64,000 bases of DNA, taken from positions 124,001-188,000 of the forward strand of contig NZ_JAPPSQ010000008.1 of the NCBI RefSeq assembly GCF_026652115.1, written 5' to 3'. The notes beneath the pieces were generated by a model. That model did not search any database and was not told the DNA's origin. It saw nothing but the letters and a program-made list of their open reading frames with translations. Position numbers and translations under genes: made by a program. This DNA comes from Algoriphagus sp. PAP.12 (lineage in GTDB: Bacteria > Bacteroidota > Bacteroidia > Cytophagales > Cyclobacteriaceae). Positions 1 to 8,381 of this stretch are shown in pieces. Within the stretch, counting starts at the first letter, position 1. The number at the start of each line of letters is the position of its first letter.

Positions 1-428
1 CCGACGATGATGAATGCAGCATTTGTAAAAGTCATAGGCGAGACTCCTCCATTATTTGTGTGGTAGAGGATATGAGAGACGTATTGGCTATCGAAAACAC
101 CAATCAGTATTTAGGAAAATACCATGTGCTTGGAGGAGTAATTTCTCCAATTCAAGGCATCGGACCAGAGGAATTGAAGATCGGCTCACTGCTTGAAAGA
201 ATTGAAAAGAATAGAGATTCAGAACCGGTAAAGGAAATAATCCTAGCATTAAGTGCTACAATGGAAGGTGATACGACCTCATTTTATTTAGCCAAAAAGC
301 TGAAAGAAAAGGGAGTATCCGTCAGTACTATTGCCAGGGGAATCCCCGTTGGAGGAGAATTGGAGTTTACAGATGAAGTAACATTGGGCAGGAGCATCAT
401 GACCCGAATAAATTACAATACGGATTGA
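1..428 (+). CDS. recR: Recombination mediator RecR, C-terminal part (5' truncated by window edge)
   Basis: The reading frame is already open at base 3 and runs to a TGA at 426-428. The visible part has the last two cysteines of the RecR zinc finger (C-S-I-C near the edge), then the Toprim domain with the ICVVED motif, and the family signatures GKYHVLGG and SPIQGIGPE. It ends with a typical RecR tail (GGELEFTDEVTLGRSI). RecR acts with RecO/RecF to load RecA on gapped single-stranded DNA. The helix-hairpin-helix N-terminus and the first two zinc cysteines lie outside the window. The tRNA-Ala promoter starts eight bases after the stop. Family identity is very secure. Confidence 0.95.
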   Translation, partial: DDDECSICKSHRRDSSIICVVEDMRDVLAIENTNQYLGKYHVLGGVISPIQGIGPEELKIGSLLERIEKNRDSEPVKEIILALSATMEGDTTSFYLAKKLKEKGVSVSTIARGIPVGGELEFTDEVTLGRSIMTRINYNTD

Positions 429-435
429 TTTTTTA

Positions 436-466
436 TTTGCCGATTTAAATCCACATCCTATATTTG
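436..466 (+). promoter_or_regulatory. Bacteroidota-type promoter for the tRNA-Ala transcript
   Basis: TTTG at 436-439 is followed after exactly 19 bases by TATATTTG at 459-466. This is a full match to the Bacteroidota housekeeping consensus (TTTG-N19-TAnnTTTG). The predicted start near 473 lies just before the broken tRNA copy at 477, so the primary transcript should carry both the broken and the intact tRNA. Confidence 0.78.
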
Positions 467-476
467 CACACCTTAT

Positions 477-533
477 GGGGGATTAGCTCACCCCGATCCT
501 CGATTATCGGGACCATGGGGGCTAAAGCGCTAC
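477..533 (+). pseudogene. Broken tRNA-Ala copy with an insertion in the D-arm
   Basis: Bases 477-490 are identical to the first 14 bases of the intact tRNA-Ala at 557-570. The match resumes at about 517-533 (GGCTAAAGCGCTACA against GGCTAGAGCGCTACA at 574-588) and stops in the 5' half of the anticodon stem. Between the halves is a segment of about 26-28 bases (491-518) containing a 6-bp inverted repeat, CCCGAT (492-497) and ATCGGG (506-511). The copy has no anticodon, T-arm or 3' acceptor strand, so it cannot be a working tRNA. It sits directly behind the promoter. Confidence 0.7.
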
Positions 534-553
534 AAAATTTAGCGAATCTATAA

Positions 554-633
<80 letters not shown>

Positions 634-663
634 AAAGCCTCACATTTCTGTGAGGCTTTTTTT
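634..663 (+). terminator. Intrinsic terminator after tRNA-Ala
   Basis: The stem AAAGCCTCACA/TGTGAGGCTTT encloses a short loop (TTTC) and is followed by a T-run through 663. It begins immediately after the CCA end of the tRNA. Confidence 0.85.
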
Positions 664-686
664 GTTTTCAAAAACTTAAACTCTTT

Positions 687-724
687 AAAAAAACACCCCT
701 TGAAGAACATTCTCCAAGGGGTGT
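687..724 (-). terminator. Intrinsic terminator of the susC-susD operon
   Basis: The inverted repeat ACACCCCTTG (693-702 region) and CAAGGGGTGT (715-724) lies 22 bases past the susD-like stop. Read on the minus strand it is followed by a run of seven T (complement of the A-run at 687-693). Confidence 0.8.
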
Positions 725-746
725 AAAAATTAAACCAAATACTTTT

Positions 747-2279
747 TTAATAACCTGGGTTTTGCTCAAGCAAAGGATTCTGATCTATTTCACTTTGTGG
801 AATAGGCCATAAATATTGCTTTTCAGCAAATACTCTATGGACTCCATTTGGAGTTGCCTCTGTGATCGAACCTGGGACTAACTGCTCCGGAACGACTTCA
901 TGAGCAATATTCCATCTCTTAATATCAAAGAATCGAAGACCCTCTCCGGCTAATTCAACTCTTCTTTCGTGTCTGATTTGCTCTCGAAGTCCAGCTTGAT
1001 CAAAAGTATTGTCGATGGCAGGCATTTCGATTCCAGGTCTCTGACGAACCATATTGATCGCATCAATGATTTCCTGGCTAGGACCGCTTGATTCATTCAC
1101 TGCTTCAGCATACATCAATAAGATATCTGCATATCGGATCAAAATAATATCCTGATCACTATTTGTAGCTCCAGACGGAGGCGATTGATTTAGGTACAAT
1201 CCCTTTTGCCACAAGTGATCTGTAGGCTTTTCTCCTGCTTCTAAAGGGATATTATAATACGGCCTATTCTCACCTACATGGACTACTGTCAGTTCCATTC
1301 TAGGATCTCTGTTTAAATAAGGGCTCTCAGGGTCATACATTGGAGATTCTGAAATGCTCTTTCCGTCCAGGCACTCAAACTCATTAACCAAATCCATCAA
1401 AGGTGCACAGGAACCCCAATCTCCATACATTCTATCGTATTCATGACGCATCGTAGGAGCTTCATAGACGATTGAAAACATAATCTCTGGATTACCCGCT
1501 TGATCAGTTCCATCAAACATACCTGCCCAGTTGTCACTCAGACCAAATGCACCAGAACTCATGATTTCTTTACCAATGGCAGCCGCTTCACTCCATCTTT
1601 CGTTATAAAGCAAAACACGCATTTTGAGACCTTGAGCAGATCCTTTGACAGCTCTTCCTTCATAAGCTTTTGCATCAAGATTAGCTATTGCATAATCCAG
1701 ATCATTCAAAATATAATCCACTGTTTCAGCCTCTGAACTTCTTGGCAGCAAGGCTTCTTCCAATGTAATATCTTCAGGAAGAATAATCATACCACCAAAC
1801 ATCTGAAGCAGAGTTGAATAATGCCAAGCTCTGATAAACTTCACCTCAGCGATGTATTGCTTTTTCTTTGCTTCGTCAAAATCTTCAATCCTGTCTACAT
1901 TTCTCAAGAAATCATTACAAGCTGCAATCCCTTTGTAAGGAATCGTGTAATAATTTCGTACTACACCACCAGTGGTAGAAGTCACATCACCTGATTGAGG
2001 CACATTGAAGAGGTCCGGCCAACTCGCATTACCATATCCATCATCACTGAGCCCATCGATTTGCGTACGCAAACCACCAAACCCAATAATCCAATGACTC
2101 GTCACCAAAGTCTGATAAACCCCTGCCAATGCATTGGTTGCATCATTTTCATTTCTCCAAAAAGTCTCTGTAGAAACGGCAGAAAGGGGATTTTTATCTA
2201 GAAAATCGCTACATGAATTGAGACCTAAAATAGCAGTCATCCCCAAGCAAATAGCTGTACTTTTTATATTAAATTTCAT
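747..2279 (-). CDS. SusD/RagB family outer-membrane nutrient-binding lipoprotein
   Basis: This 510-residue protein begins with a lipoprotein signal (MKFNIKSTAICLGM..., lipobox LNSC with Cys about residue 23). It then shows the SusD N-terminal pattern: DFLDKNPLSAVSTETFW, a helix with NALAGVYQTL, and a C-terminal RagB block with ILIRYADILLMYAEA and RHERRVELAGEGLRFFDIKRW. SusD proteins form the lid over the partner SusC channel and bind oligomeric substrate at the cell surface. The gene starts 11 bases after the susC stop and ends at a terminator, so the two form an operon. No glycoside hydrolase or peptidase lies next to it, so the substrate cannot be named. The sigma/FecR pair upstream suggests substrate-induced expression. 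Confidence 0.93.
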   Translation of the reverse strand: MKFNIKSTAICLGMTAILGLNSCSDFLDKNPLSAVSTETFWRNENDATNALAGVYQTLVTSHWIIGFGGLRTQIDGLSDDGYGNASWPDLFNVPQSGDVTSTTGGVVRNYYTIPYKGIAACNDFLRNVDRIEDFDEAKKKQYIAEVKFIRAWHYSTLLQMFGGMIILPEDITLEEALLPRSSEAETVDYILNDLDYAIANLDAKAYEGRAVKGSAQGLKMRVLLYNERWSEAAAIGKEIMSSGAFGLSDNWAGMFDGTDQAGNPEIMFSIVYEAPTMRHEYDRMYGDWGSCAPLMDLVNEFECLDGKSISESPMYDPESPYLNRDPRMELTVVHVGENRPYYNIPLEAGEKPTDHLWQKGLYLNQSPPSGATNSDQDIILIRYADILLMYAEAVNESSGPSQEIIDAINMVRQRPGIEMPAIDNTFDQAGLREQIRHERRVELAGEGLRFFDIKRWNIAHEVVPEQLVPGSITEATPNGVHRVFAEKQYLWPIPQSEIDQNPLLEQNPGY

Positions 2280-2290
2280 CTGATGTTCAT

Positions 2291-5200
2291 TTAAAAGTTT
2301 ACAGTAATACCCATTGAATGAATCTTGTTTTGAGGATAATTAGCCAAAGTACCAATGTTGGCAACCCGCTCAGGATCATACCCATCCAATTTGCTGAATG
2401 TCAGGATATTGTCTCCGGAATAATAGACTCTCAAATTGCTCAATCCAACATGATCCAGCACAGTTTGAGGGAATGTATAACCGATCTGTAAATTTTGTAA
2501 TCTTAAGTAAGAAACATCCTTCAGGTAATAGGTAGACATGGAATTAAAAATCTGAGAATGATCTTCTCCGGCATAAATCCGAGGCATCTCATTGGTAGGA
2601 TTTTCAGGAGTCCAACGATTTCTCCAGTCAGTTGAAGGAGGGGTACCTTTGTAGAATGGTGATGCTCCCTGATAATTCAAGAATTTCTTACCGCCTTGAG
2701 ACCCATAGAACCTAGCTCCTAAATCAAAGTTTTTCCACTCAACCGAAAAATTGAATGTATAGGTGAATTTAGGGAATGCACCGGAGATATGAATCCTATC
2801 ATTTTGATCGATAACACCATCTCCATTCTGATCTTTGTATTTCAAGTCCCCAGGCTGTGGCTCCGGAGATTGGGTAGCTGAATTCTGAACTTCTTCTTCA
2901 CTTTGGAAGATGCCATCCCACTCCCACATGTACCAGTCATTGTAAGGATACCCTTCTTCATTGATCGTCAAGTTATTGATTTCGCTTTCTCCGAATTTCA
3001 CCAATTTGTTTTTGAAAGTCTGAACATTACCACCTATGGTATAGAACAAGTCACCCACTTGATTTCTGTAATTTGCAGCAATTTCAAAACCGGTGTTTTT
3101 CAGGGTTCCATCATTTATAATCGGAGCATTTAGACCCAAATAGGCAGGAATTTGTGCTCTTCTTAGAATGTTGTCTGTGACCTTATTGAACCAGTCAAAA
3201 TTCAAAATCAATTTGTCATTGAACAATCCCATGTCAAAACCAACATTGGTAACTGAGGTGGTTTCCCACTTGATATCTTTATTAACCAATGAAGATGGAG
3301 AAACTGCCGTCACGATACTCCCATCTATTGGGTAAACACCGTAAGGGAAAGAGCCATTTGCTCCAATGCTCAAGACATTTTGATAAGGATAATATCCAAT
3401 ATCCTGGTTACCCAAAACCCCATGAGAACCACGAAGTTTCAAGTCTGAAACCCAAGAAACATCCTGCATAAAGCCTTCTTCACTCATTCTCCATCCCAGA
3501 GAGAAAGATGGGAAATACCCCCATTTGTTACCTTCTGAAAATCTGGAAGACCCGTCAGCTCTAAGATTAGCTTCTACCAGGTACTTTTCGTTGAACGCGT
3601 AGTTGATACGACCGAAATAGGACAACATGGACCATTCTTCGGAGTTACCTGATGTGTATTGGGTTGCAGCAGGACCTGCATCGATTTCCTGTGCTGTATT
3701 GATGAAATAGGATTTTCTACCGAGACCTAAAGTCTCATACTTATACGATTCCATTTGGTATCCACCTACTACTTTGAAATCATGCTTCCCGATGCTTTTA
3801 TCGTATGTCAGATGAGAATACAAGACTGGATACAAATCATTGAAGGTTTTAATATCCAAAGAGTTGGTGTTTTCGATCTTCGACAATTTTCCAGAGTGGT
3901 AGTTGTATGCTTCAAATTCACCATCGAAAGTTTTTGTTTTGGAATTATTCACATTAAAGCCTCCTTTCACTCTCCAAGTCAAACCCTTCAAAATATTTAC
4001 ATCCATAAATGCATTCGTTTGCAACTGAAGGCCTTTAGTACGTCTTAATGATTCACGTGACATAGCATAAGGATTTGTCATGAAACGATTTCCATTGACC
4101 TCTTTTTCGTAAGCATTTCTCGCATATCTCCCATCAGGAAGGGTGGGCGCATAGGTGGGACCCGACGCCATGATCATGCTATACATGTCTCCATAGATAT
4201 CGTCAGTGACGTCATATCCAATACTGGTATTGACTCCCAACTTGATTCGTTCTGTAGCTTGTGCCGCCACATTAATTCTCAAGTTATATTTTTTGTAATG
4301 ATATGGGTCAATTGTACCTGGCTGGTCAATATATCCCAATCCGATGTTATATGTACTCTTCTCATTGCCCCCATTGAGACTCAAATGGTGATTTTGAACA
4401 GTGGCAGGATTAACCATAAAGTCCACCCAATCAAAATTAGGATAGGCTGACTCATCAGTAGAATTTCGATAGGCGTTGATCTCATCTGAAGTATATATCG
4501 GGGAAGCTCCGGATGAATTCAAAGCTGCTTCATTATAAAGCTCCATATATTCTGCAGAATTGGTGATCAAGTCAGGAATAGCAGTAGGAGTATGACTACC
4601 AATGTTCATATCGTAGGTTAAAGTCATTTTCCCTTCTTTACCTTGTTTGGTAGTTACCAAAATCACTCCATTGGCTGCTCTAGAACCGTAAATTGCCGCA
4701 GAAGCTGCATCTTTCAGCAATGTAACCGTTTCAATATCATTTGGATTGATTCCCGAAAGGCTTCCCGGAATCCCATCAATTACCACTAACGGGCTCACTC
4801 CTGCTCCACTGAATGTACCAAATCCCCTTACCAGTAAAGAGACATTGTTACCGCTTGGAGCCCCTGAATTCTGGACCACCTGAAGACCAGGCAAAACCCC
4901 CTGAAGCATAGAAGAAGAATTAGCGATTTTACGTTTGTTCAACACCTCTCCTCCTACGGAAGCAACTGAACCTGTTAAATTCGCTTTCTTTTGAGTACCG
5001 TATCCTACTACCACGACTTCATCTAACTGAGAAGCATCCTCCAATAGCGTTATTTGAAAATCAGTTTGATTTCCAACTTCAATTTGTTGGGTATCATATC
5101 CAATAAATGACACAACTAATATTGCGTCATCAGGAACCTCCATTGAAAAGCGGCCATCTTGATCAGTCACCGTCCCCTGGGTAGTTCCTTTGACCAAAAC

Positions 5201-5653
5201 TGTCGCCCCAGGGATAGACTCGCCTGTTTCATCAGTTATTCGACCAGAAACTTTCTTTTCATAAATGGGAACTGACTCGACTTTTATTCGAGCATCTTTT
5301 TTAACATCAATTCCATTATTCACCTGACGAAAAGAAACGGACGTTTGCTCAGCAACCTGGCGTAAAAATCCTTCTACCGAATCAGAGTTCCGATTGAAAT
5401 GAAGTTGCGTATTCATCTCAAAATCTTTCTTATCAAACCCAAATCGAAAATCAGTATTTGATTCTACGAATTGGATAAACTCTGTAATGCTTAGGGTCTT
5501 ATTGGGTATTGTCAACTTGACTTCATCGATGCTTTTATATTGAGCGCTGACATTAGTAGCCAAAGCCAAATTCAAAAACACCAACTGAACTACAAACCCA
5601 TAGAGGAAGTATCTGGACAACATGTATATTGTCTTTTGTAGTTTTAAATTCAT
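2291..5653 (-). CDS. SusC/RagA TonB-dependent transporter with STN signalling domain
   Basis: This protein has 1120 residues. A long signal peptide (about 1-38, ending NVSAQ) is followed by an STN domain (about 39-118), a CarboxypepD-like domain (about 134-200, with GESIPGATVLVKGTTQGT), the SusC box LDEVVVVGYGTQKKANLTGSV, a Plug domain and a 22-strand-type barrel ending in the aromatic-terminal pattern (MGITVNF). The STN domain is the part that talks to a FecR anti-sigma across the periplasm, and fecR lies just upstream on the same strand. This is therefore a substrate-sensing transducer-transporter. The 154-base gap to fecR is highly structured and carries an antisense transcription unit candidate. 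Confidence 0.95.
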   Translation of the reverse strand: MNLKLQKTIYMLSRYFLYGFVVQLVFLNLALATNVSAQYKSIDEVKLTIPNKTLSITEFIQFVESNTDFRFGFDKKDFEMNTQLHFNRNSDSVEGFLRQVAEQTSVSFRQVNNGIDVKKDARIKVESVPIYEKKVSGRITDETGESIPGATVLVKGTTQGTVTDQDGRFSMEVPDDAILVVSFIGYDTQQIEVGNQTDFQITLLEDASQLDEVVVVGYGTQKKANLTGSVASVGGEVLNKRKIANSSSMLQGVLPGLQVVQNSGAPSGNNVSLLVRGFGTFSGAGVSPLVVIDGIPGSLSGINPNDIETVTLLKDAASAAIYGSRAANGVILVTTKQGKEGKMTLTYDMNIGSHTPTAIPDLITNSAEYMELYNEAALNSSGASPIYTSDEINAYRNSTDESAYPNFDWVDFMVNPATVQNHHLSLNGGNEKSTYNIGLGYIDQPGTIDPYHYKKYNLRINVAAQATERIKLGVNTSIGYDVTDDIYGDMYSMIMASGPTYAPTLPDGRYARNAYEKEVNGNRFMTNPYAMSRESLRRTKGLQLQTNAFMDVNILKGLTWRVKGGFNVNNSKTKTFDGEFEAYNYHSGKLSKIENTNSLDIKTFNDLYPVLYSHLTYDKSIGKHDFKVVGGYQMESYKYETLGLGRKSYFINTAQEIDAGPAATQYTSGNSEEWSMLSYFGRINYAFNEKYLVEANLRADGSSRFSEGNKWGYFPSFSLGWRMSEEGFMQDVSWVSDLKLRGSHGVLGNQDIGYYPYQNVLSIGANGSFPYGVYPIDGSIVTAVSPSSLVNKDIKWETTSVTNVGFDMGLFNDKLILNFDWFNKVTDNILRRAQIPAYLGLNAPIINDGTLKNTGFEIAANYRNQVGDLFYTIGGNVQTFKNKLVKFGESEINNLTINEEGYPYNDWYMWEWDGIFQSEEEVQNSATQSPEPQPGDLKYKDQNGDGVIDQNDRIHISGAFPKFTYTFNFSVEWKNFDLGARFYGSQGGKKFLNYQGASPFYKGTPPSTDWRNRWTPENPTNEMPRIYAGEDHSQIFNSMSTYYLKDVSYLRLQNLQIGYTFPQTVLDHVGLSNLRVYYSGDNILTFSKLDGYDPERVANIGTLANYPQNKIHSMGITVNF

Positions 5654-5660
5654 AAATTTG
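5629..5660 (+). promoter_or_regulatory. Candidate plus-strand promoter antisense to the susC leader
   Basis: TAAATTTG at 5653-5660 is an exact TAnnTTTG -7 element. TTG at 5629-5631 lies 21 bases upstream, inside the usual 17-23 range (another TTTG at 5635-5638 is too close at 14). The promoter overlaps the first codons of susC on the opposite strand and would start RNA near 5667. AT-rich chance matches are common, so the support comes mainly from the terminator downstream. Confidence 0.45.
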
Positions 5661-5666
5661 AGTTGT

Positions 5667-5777
5667 TAGATTATAAATAATTTAATGCGTCTGATAGCTA
5701 GCTGGTGTCCATTCCCCAATGCAGCACCGTTGCTATGTATCAGACATGACCTATCGGCTTTCCGGTAGGTCTTTTTT
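5667..5777 (+). ncRNA. Candidate antisense small RNA over the susC 5' leader
   Basis: The predicted transcript is about 111 bases, from the promoter above to an intrinsic terminator. It contains a long hairpin, GTCTGATA (5689-5696) with TATCAGAC (5738-5745). Inside it are nested GGTG/CACC and CATT/AATG pairs around a CCCC loop. A second hairpin is the terminator. No plus-strand protein gene lies upstream that would need this terminator. The RNA would be fully complementary to the fecR-susC intergenic mRNA, the same arrangement as DonS in Bacteroides fragilis, a cis-antisense RNA of an ECF/SusCD locus. The alternative is that the hairpins act only in the susC mRNA. Confidence 0.45.
5748..5777 (+). 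terminator. Intrinsic terminator on the plus strand in the fecR-susC gap
   Basis: A 10-bp stem, GACCTATCGG/CCGGTAGGTC (one G-U pair), holds the loop CTTT and is followed by six T at 5772-5777. On the minus strand the hairpin has no downstream T-run, so it is oriented for plus-strand transcription. Confidence 0.7.
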
Positions 5778-5807
5778 ATTAGGAGGTATTTGGATTAAGA
5801 TTGCTCA

Positions 5808-6863
5808 TTAGTCATTTAGGTTTATTGTTACATTTTTTCCTTTTATATCGAACTCAAAATCTTCTATGTAGGACAGTCTAAACAGAACCTGCTCCAAACT
5901 TGCATTATCAAAATTGATAGAAACGTCCCACTTCCGGGCAGGATTACCCTGAACAGAAATCTTCACCCCAAACCACTTTTCCAAAGCCTGAACGACATTT
6001 TGAAATCCATCATGATCAAAGGCTAGCACTCCATCTTTCCAGCCTATCACTTTGGTAGGATCGAATCCACCAATGATGCTTTTATTTTCATCCAAAGAAT
6101 AAGAGAGCTGCTGTCCCGGAATTAAATATTCCTGGTTTTCATCAAGGAGGTTTTCAATCTTGACCTTTCCCGTAAGCAAGGCAACTTTCACTTTTTCAGC
6201 TTCATGTGTGGTGATGTTAAATGAAGTACCGAGAGCGGTAGTGACTAGATTGGAAGAAGTGACACGGAAAGGCTTTTCTGGATTATGGGAAACCTCAAAA
6301 AATGCTTCTCCTTCTAAAGAAACGGCTCTTTCTTCCTTCGTGAAATTTTCAGGGAAACTCAATGTACTATTGCTATTGAGCCAAACAGTAGAGCCATCAG
6401 GAAGTCTGAAATTCAACCTTTCTCCTTCACGAGTTGACTTGGTAATATTTGCAATTTGAACCTCCTCACGTATAGGTTCTACATTGGGAACTGTTAAGCT
6501 ATAAATCCAGGAAAAAGTCAATACCAACAAAATAATTGCAGCAACACGATAGCCCTGCTGGGATCTAAGCCAAATAGATTTTCGAGCTACTTTGCCTTTA
6601 TTAGAAATAGAGAATTCCGCTTCACTTAAATTTTCATGAGGATGACTCAAAATCTCTCTCAGCACTTCATCCTTAAATTCTGATTTGGCAGATTTTGTCT
6701 CAAATTGAAATCCCAAAACTACTTCACGAGCCATTTTCAGGGATTTTATTCTGGAAGGATTTGCCTCCATCCATTTTGACCAATAGGTATCGAGCTCAGG
6801 ATCTGGGTTTTTCACCCATCTAACAAACTCGGTATTGGCTAAAAGTTCTTTGATGTCGTCCAT
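5808..6863 (-). CDS. FecR-family anti-sigma factor
   Basis: This protein has 351 residues. A helical cytoplasmic N-terminus (1-100) is followed by one membrane segment (about 105-123), a periplasmic FecR domain (about 140-240, with LPDGSTVWLNSNSTLSFPE and the core EGEAFFEVSHNPEKPFRV), and a C-terminal DUF4974-like domain (about 280-351) of the kind that contacts an STN domain. FecR holds the ECF sigma factor until the STN-bearing receptor signals substrate. The sigma gene lies upstream and the STN-SusC gene downstream, so the whole trans-envelope circuit is here. Confidence 0.95.
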   Translation of the reverse strand: MDDIKELLANTEFVRWVKNPDPELDTYWSKWMEANPSRIKSLKMAREVVLGFQFETKSAKSEFKDEVLREILSHPHENLSEAEFSISNKGKVARKSIWLRSQQGYRVAAIILLVLTFSWIYSLTVPNVEPIREEVQIANITKSTREGERLNFRLPDGSTVWLNSNSTLSFPENFTKEERAVSLEGEAFFEVSHNPEKPFRVTSSNLVTTALGTSFNITTHEAEKVKVALLTGKVKIENLLDENQEYLIPGQQLSYSLDENKSIIGGFDPTKVIGWKDGVLAFDHDGFQNVVQALEKWFGVKISVQGNPARKWDVSINFDNASLEQVLFRLSYIEDFEFDIKGKNVTINLND

Positions 6864-7001
6864 TTACAAAAACACAATCTTCTATGGATATAAGGAAGAA
6901 TGCATCTAAATGACATCATTATTTTTTCTGTTTTTAAAAAAAAATCTCAAAACCCCTCAAAACATTAAGAGAATCAATGAATTGAATAAGCTGATTTATA
7001 T

Positions 7002-7607
7002 TCAGGAAATTTCGGATTTTAGAAAATCCAATGCCTTGTAGAGTAAGTTTCGGACTGATTTCACATTGGACAAGCCCATCAATTGACGAATCTCTTCATA
7101 GGATAGACATTCGTAATAAAAATAATAGATGACTTCCTTTTTACGGGTGGATAGCTGCTGGACCGCCTTGTTGAGGTTATTTATTTGCTCCTCATTCAGC
7201 TGCCTATCGACCAAAAACTGTTCATGGCTTAAGGAAACGCTAAAGGAGTAATCATCATTTAACTCCAAAAGTTTATAATACCAGGACTTTTGATCTTTGA
7301 CTACCCTTCTCTTGAGAGATTTGAAAAGATAAAATTTGATATTATTGGTTGTACTCAAATTCTCTCGGCTCTTTCTTAGGTCGATAAATAGATCTTGGAC
7401 TGCATCTTTCACTAAATTCTCATTGGAACAAAACATCCTACCAAATTCAAACAAAGAATCAAAGTATGCCTCGTAGATAAAAATAAAAGCAGATTCATTT
7501 CCAGACCTAAAGGAATCCCAAACAGTAGAGTCGCTTTGCCCCTGAAACCCGCTTTCTTTTGGGTTCTCAGGCCATTCAAATTCCTCTATATGCTTTTTCT
7601 GTTTCAC
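7002..7607 (-). CDS. ECF RNA polymerase sigma factor (FecI-like)
   Basis: This 201-residue protein has region 2 (about 38-95, with AFIFIYEAYFDSLFEFG and KDAVQDLFIDL) and region 4 (about 140-198, with KEVIYYFYYECLSYEEIRQLMGLSNVKSVRNLLYKAL). There is no ATG near the N-terminus. The start I accept is GTG at 7605-7607, since the next methionine is inside region 2 and the frame closes 18 bases upstream. Together with the FecR protein it should direct RNA polymerase to the susC promoter and perhaps its own. A long inverted repeat lies in its leader. Confidence 0.93.
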   Translation of the reverse strand: MKQKKHIEEFEWPENPKESGFQGQSDSTVWDSFRSGNESAFIFIYEAYFDSLFEFGRMFCSNENLVKDAVQDLFIDLRKSRENLSTTNNIKFYLFKSLKRRVVKDQKSWYYKLLELNDDYSFSVSLSHEQFLVDRQLNEEQINNLNKAVQQLSTRKKEVIYYFYYECLSYEEIRQLMGLSNVKSVRNLLYKALDFLKSEIS

Positions 7608-7935
7608 TAAATCAAAAATTTGGGATTATTATTAATTGGCGAAAGAAAGATCAACTCTGAGAAATGCAACCTTCCAAATCTTTAAGCTTTCTAAATTTCG
7701 CCAACAATAAAACAACATTTCTAATCCAATTCAAAGTCCAGTTTTTTCCCTTTTAATCATTTTAAACACAACTAATCTTAATTGTTTCAGCTCATAATAC
7801 TCTTAAAATTTTGATGTAAAACCCTTTTGAACCCTTACTATTAAGCCAATTGACCTAATTTTAGAAAAAACACAAGGGATGTATCAGTCTAGCTAAACCC
7901 TTCGTCTTTCAAGCAATTCACTATCTGAACATTAA
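7608..7935. other. Intergenic region between divergent sigma-factor and lipoprotein genes
   Basis: The 328 bases are AT-rich and hold no open frame I can defend. The only clear structure is the inverted repeat listed separately at 7636-7704. A weak -7 like element, TAATTTTA (7856-7863), precedes the plus-strand gene at 7936, but no -33 element stands at the right distance. Confidence 0.6.
7636..7704. repeat. Long-spaced inverted repeat TTGGCGAAA in the sigma-factor leader
   Basis: TTGGCGAAA (7636-7644) and its perfect complement TTTCGCCAA (7696-7704) are 51 bases apart. An inner pair, GAAAG (7645-7649) and CTTTC (7687-7691), extends the match. It lies 28-97 bases upstream of the GTG start of the ECF sigma gene. 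It could be an mRNA hairpin or two inverted protein-binding sites. There is no T-run on either side, so it is not an intrinsic terminator. Confidence 0.5.
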
Positions 7936-8355
7936 ATGAAAAAAATTCTTTTTTTGATTTTTATCATCCCATTCTTCTCCTGCAAAGACGAAGAACCCTG
8001 CACAACATTTGTATTTAGTGAGCCATTCGAAATCCCAATTCACGAGACAATCTCTCATTGTACCGAGCTGATTTCCATTTCATTTTTGGATATCACCCAA
8101 GACTCCCGATGCCCGGAAAATGTAACCTGTGTTTGGCAGGGATTAGTTGAAGTAGAAATACTAGTTAAAGTAAATGGCGATGAAGAAAGCTTTTTATTGA
8201 GTTCATTCCCGCAATTTGAGGGAGTGCCCAGTCAAGTGGATTTCAATGGCTATTCAATCTCCCTGGTAGATGTTATTCCCTATCCCAATACCACTAAAAA
8301 ATACCGGGAGGAGGATTTGCTGTTAAGCTTGTTAGTTGAAAAGACTGTGGACTAA
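7936..8355 (+). CDS. Small lipoprotein with DSRCP...CVWQG motif, function unknown
   Basis: This 139-residue protein has a short signal and lipobox (FFSC, Cys about 16). It carries a five-residue-spaced cysteine motif, DSRCPENVTCVWQG (about 57-70). This motif recurs in small Bacteroidota lipoproteins, but I know no assigned function. Five cysteines besides the lipid-bearing one are visible (C22, C42, C59, C65 among them), which suggests disulphides in the periplasm. It begins a run of three small envelope genes that continues to a HAD phosphatase. Confidence 0.75.
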   Translation: MKKILFLIFIIPFFSCKDEEPCTTFVFSEPFEIPIHETISHCTELISISFLDITQDSRCPENVTCVWQGLVEVEILVKVNGDEESFLLSSFPQFEGVPSQVDFNGYSISLVDVIPYPNTTKKYREEDLLLSLLVEKTVD

Positions 8356-8381
8356 TCGTATCTTGCTGAAAAGATTCGGCA

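Noticed and set aside
477-540. A second functional tRNA gene
   Set aside because: It lacks the anticodon loop, T-arm and 3' acceptor strand, and its D-arm is interrupted, so it is listed as a pseudogene.
5696-5704. AGCTAGCT as a separate operator
   Set aside because: It lies within the larger hairpin at 5689-5745 and is too short to stand alone.
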